Source of the DNA: Neckera pumila
Taxonomy: Eukaryota; Streptophyta; Bryopsida; Hypnales; Neckeraceae
Assembly: GCA_963969595.1 (NCBI GenBank)
Contig: OZ018408.1
Location: forward strand, 3,221,823-3,285,822
Length of the DNA stretch: 64,000 nt
Reading direction: 5' to 3'
How positions within the stretch are numbered: the first letter of the stretch is position 1; each line of letters begins with the position of its first letter. Both the position numbers and the translations under genes were made by a program. Of the stretch, positions 60,721 through 64,000 are shown piece after piece. Below the pieces are notes generated by a model. The model saw nothing but the letters and a program-made list of their open reading frames with translations, was not told the origin of the DNA and did no database searches.

Positions 60721-61040
60721 AATTTTTTAAGAAATGCCTTCAATTAGTGTCCATGTCGCACGGATTCCGTACAAGTTGATTCAGGACGTAATCACTGACA
60801 CTTTCATCAAGCATTATTTAGACACTGAATCCGCACGGAATTGGTTACACACGTTTTCCGTGCGACATTAACACGATGGTAATATACACGGAGGAGACAC
60901 GATATACATATTGTCATAATGGATGTCGTTTACGCGCAGATGGGACACTCCAAAGCCCACGTAATCCGTACGTTTGTATAAACCAACGGAATCCATACAA
61001 CAAAAATGAACATTCAGTCATATAGGAAGTTCGAGATGTA

Positions 61041-62445
61041 GATATATGATTTTTTTTCACTTATTCTTCAAAAGCTCATGAGAATATCAAATCATCACCA
61101 ATATATCTGAAAATTATATGATTTATAGAAGACATGTAAATTCATTTCTAAAAAATAGATAAAGTAATTTTCTCTCAAACTTATTTGCAAAATAGAGGAA
61201 ACATTTGAAACAAAAAAAATTGAATCAAATTGATTTCATAGTCATTGTCTTTGTCCATCTAGGATTAACCTTGGAAGGATACCAAGGACGTTTTGTATCT
61301 AGCCTTTGGATGGTCAATCATGCTTTGTACACATTCAAGAATGGATGATATTCATTCTATTTTTTTTGTACAAATTTATTGATGCTTGTAGTCTATTTGT
61401 AGTTTTTCTTTTTGACCAATTGGTTGTTTTGCATGTCAATTTGTAGATTTAGCCAATTAAGAGTGTAGTTTAAAGGTTTACTAGCGGTAGTTACTAATGG
61501 GAACCGGATTTCAGTTCAATTAGGATTTAAAAGGATGTCACGGCCAATTAGTAGTTATGGCTAGGTTTTTCGGGTATTTAGCCAGTGATTCCCGATTGGT
61601 AGTTTCAGTTTTCCGTTGCAGTATTGCAAGAGCTCCTTTCAAACGCCGAAAGTAAAAAAATTGTGTAGATGTAATTTTGTGTTAATTTGATAATATAAGA
61701 TGATGTTATGCAATTGTGAGTTTGTGTGAATCAATTGTATGTGTGATTATGCGAGTGTTAATTGTGAACTGAGATTGTGTATGAGTGAAATCAATTGGAT
61801 TTTGTTTGTGATTGAATATGAATTTAATTTGAATGGAACTTGTATGCTGTGTTTGTAAAATTGCCGATTGGATGAGTCGGTGAGAGTTTACTGTGGAATG
61901 GAATTGTGATTGTGAGACCGATTGGAGTTCATTGAGTGGTGTGTGTAAAGTTATCAATTGGAAGAGTTTATGTGATTGAATTATGAAATGAAATTGGGGA
62001 GTGAAAATCAATTGGAAAAACTGATGTGAGAATTTGATAGAAATGGTGTAAGTATAACCAATTGTATTTTAATAATATAAAAAATAAATTGAAACCAGCG
62101 GGGTTTTTTTGCACTGTAGCAGTCACCATGCCAGCAATGAAGTATGGTCCCTCCCAAATTAAATCAGTTTGACCAAGCCACAACACTAGAGTCTGGCACT
62201 TAAATGCCAGAAAAAAAAAACTAATTGAAACCAATGTTATAATGAGGGATTGAGAGTGTTGGAGGGATCTGATTGAAAACTAAAAGTGAAACAATTGACC
62301 TTAGGGAAAATCTAAGGCTATGGGAGGACTGCATTGTAAATACCAAGCTATTACAAGCTGGTCTGACACTCTTCAAAAAATGCCAAAATGAACAGTCAAA
62401 GTGTATGAATTTCGCGAAAAACAGTCACGCTATAACTGTTTTCGA

Positions 62446-62446
<1 letters not shown>
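61041..62446. other. AT-rich intergenic DNA
   Basis: 61690-62050 is rich in TTGTGTGAATCAATTG-like irregular repeats (ATTGTGA / CAATTGGA). No gene recognised. Confidence 0.45.

Positions 62447-62498
<52 letters not shown>
62447..62498. repeat. (TA)n microsatellite
   Basis: Pure TA run of about 52 bp. Confidence 0.9.
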
Positions 62499-62503
<5 letters not shown>

Positions 62504-62703
62504 TAAAAATTCTTTATTTAAAGCATATAGATTATTATCTTTGCAGTTTCTAACCTGTACATCTCCTTGAAGATTCTTAATTGAAGATTCATAATTGCTT
62601 AGTTGACAATGGTTTCAATTACGTCAAATTAAATTCAATCAAGCCACAAAAATTGACTTACTTGGATTTTAGTTGACTTAATTGAAACGATATGAATGTT
62701 AAA

Positions 62704-63795
62704 TAAGCCACTTGATTAGTTTAGTGAATTAGAACTTGTGGAGAGAAGTTCTTTTATACTAGTGGGATAGGAATAGGGGAAACCATGCATATGGGATAAA
62801 TGAATTAGGAAGAAAAGGAGCTTGGTTGCTCATTTTGAAGTAAAATCCAAAAATGGTGTAAGAACTAAAATTTTAAACCTCATTTAGGCATAAGGTAGAG
62901 CCATGCATAACCGACCAAATAAGGAATTCCAAAATGATTTGGAATAGTGAAGGCAAAACGCATATTTTTCAGAAGTACATTGATAGAAATGACAAGGTTT
63001 ACAAAAAATTTGGTAGTTTTATCGCTTGAACTAGAATTACTAGGAATTTTGGGAGGCAAAAAGTTCTCCGGACCTATGGCCAACCTCTAAACTTTTCCAA
63101 TGCCGATCATTCAATAACTTTTCATTTCCTACTTTTTTTCTCACAATTTGGGACATGTATCATGTATTTATTAGTTCCAACCATAAAAATAAAAAATAAA
63201 AAAATAAAAAAATAAAAAAATAAAATTCTAAGCTTGGTAAAAAATACGTGCACCTATAGGTTGGGAGTAGATCATTGGTCGGGAATGGGTGGCTCTACTT
63301 TAGCAGGAATAAAAATTTGAAAAAAAATTGAACTAAAGAACATATTAAAGTGGGGGAATTATCTTATCTTTCACCTGCAAAAAACTCTTTGAGGTTTTGA
63401 GCCTCCACCTAAAAGCTACGGACAAATTTGAAAGAGGGATTCAAAGGGACATTTTTTTGGACATTTGTAAACACCCTTTTTCAAATTTGTCCGTAACTCT
63501 TAGGTAGAAGATCAAAACCTCAAATGGTTTTTTTCAAATGAAAGGTAACATAATTCCTCCACTTTTTTGAGTTCAAAGTTTTTTCAAAAAAGTTTTTTCA
63601 CTATGCGTAAATGAGGTCTAAAATTTCAATTCTTACATCATTTTTGGATTCTATTTCAAAATGAGTAACCAAACTCCTTTCTTCTTAATTCATATATCTC
63701 ACATGAATTGTCTCCCCTACTCCTATCCCATTAGTATAAAGAGCTTCTCTCCACATGTTGTAACACACTAAACTAAGCAAGTGCCTTAATTTGAC
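62704..63795. repeat. Family D foldback repeat, copy 3, with a nested family E MITE
   Basis: Arms share AGTTTAGTG, TGTGGAGAGAAG / CTTCTCTCCACA, ATACTAGTGGGATAGGA / TCCTATCCCATTAGTAT and CCTCATTTAGGCATA / TATGCGTAAATGAGG. The left arm is interrupted by the family E element at about 62893-63303. Confidence 0.7.
62893..63303. mobile_element. Family E MITE, copy 2
   Basis: About 410 bp. Ends GGTAGAGCCATGCATAACCG and (reverse complement) AGTAGAGCCACCCATTCCCG. Interior as in copy 1 (40307-40715). Inserted in the left arm of family D copy 3. Confidence 0.7.
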
Positions 63796-63807
63796 TTCAA
63801 TTGTTCA

Positions 63808-63872
63808 AAAAATGAAGTGACATTTGAAGCTATTTGCATAAAAAAACTAGCTTCAAAAGCCACTTCATTTGG
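63808..63872. repeat. Short hairpin
   Basis: AAATGAAGTGACATTTGAAGCTA pairs with TAGCTTCAAAAGCCACTTCATTT-type sequence about 10 bp away. Possibly a small MITE or an arm end. Confidence 0.5.
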
Positions 63873-64000
63873 CTTAATTTTTTTGACCTTAACTTAAGTT
63901 AATTAAAATTCAAGATGAAGGTGCTTAAAGTGCCTCAACGCTGATTTCTTAACTCTTTAAAATTGGTTTTCGGGACACTGCCAAGCATCCGACACCGCAA

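Larger units (their letters stand above)
57182..61040. mobile_element. 3.9-kb inverted-repeat element hosting several nested insertions
   Basis: About 50-bp inverted ends: left TACATCTCGAACTTCCTAT, then CTGAATGTCCATTTTTGTCG; right is the reverse complement with few mismatches (TACATCTCGAACTTCCTAT, CTGAATGTTCATTTTTGTTG). Both subterminal 250-bp regions are rich in ACGGATTCCGT / CCGTGCG words in both orientations, as expected of transposase binding sites. No transposase inside; the interior is filled by other repeats. Superfamily undetermined, target duplication not visible. Confidence 0.6.

Overview
The window looks like nuclear DNA of a land plant. The coding genes are plant families (GDSL esterase, pectin methylesterase with a proline-rich linker, a chloroplast-targeted EMB1703-like protein, a B3-domain protein). 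Introns follow GT-AG with AT-rich interiors, intergenic DNA is very AT-rich, and promoters have plant-like TATA boxes. The intron-poor EMB1703-like gene and the unusual transposon content would fit a seed-free plant (moss, liverwort, lycophyte or fern), but I cannot name the species. Exons below were joined by hand from splice signals and reading phase.

Layout. 1-995: first exon and part of intron 1 of a GDSL esterase (minus strand, running off the left edge). 1.4-23.5 kb: no convincing gene; small DNA transposons, foldback repeats and simple repeats in AT-rich DNA. 23.6-27.8 kb (minus): ZGRF1-like gene with two tandem DUF2439-type domains. 28.8-30.4 kb (plus): C2H2 zinc-finger gene, divergent from the ZGRF1-like gene. 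31.9-39.3 kb: a 7.4-kb piggyBac-type transposon bounded by TTAA, carrying a decayed DDD transposase and, near its right end on the opposite strand, a small intact two-exon gene for a plant B3 DNA-binding domain. 42.6-46.3 kb (plus): EMB1703-like chloroplast protein. 48.4-51.4 kb (plus): six-exon pectin methylesterase. 52.1-54.3 kb: broken gene pieces including a P-loop GTPase (AIG1-like) remnant. 54.5-64 kb: nested inverted-repeat elements, a tRNA-derived SINE and tandem repeats, without genes.

The most interesting theme is a piggyBac system. Besides the 7.4-kb element there are at least seven short non-autonomous elements (families A, B and a diverged A relative) whose ends are TTAA followed by CCCYWWRR, like the ends of the large element. 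They look like MITEs mobilised by a piggyBac transposase. The B3 gene inside the large element is, as far as I can tell, an unusual passenger and is the best candidate for an undescribed system. The local transposase copy has several in-frame stops, so any activity would have to come from another copy.
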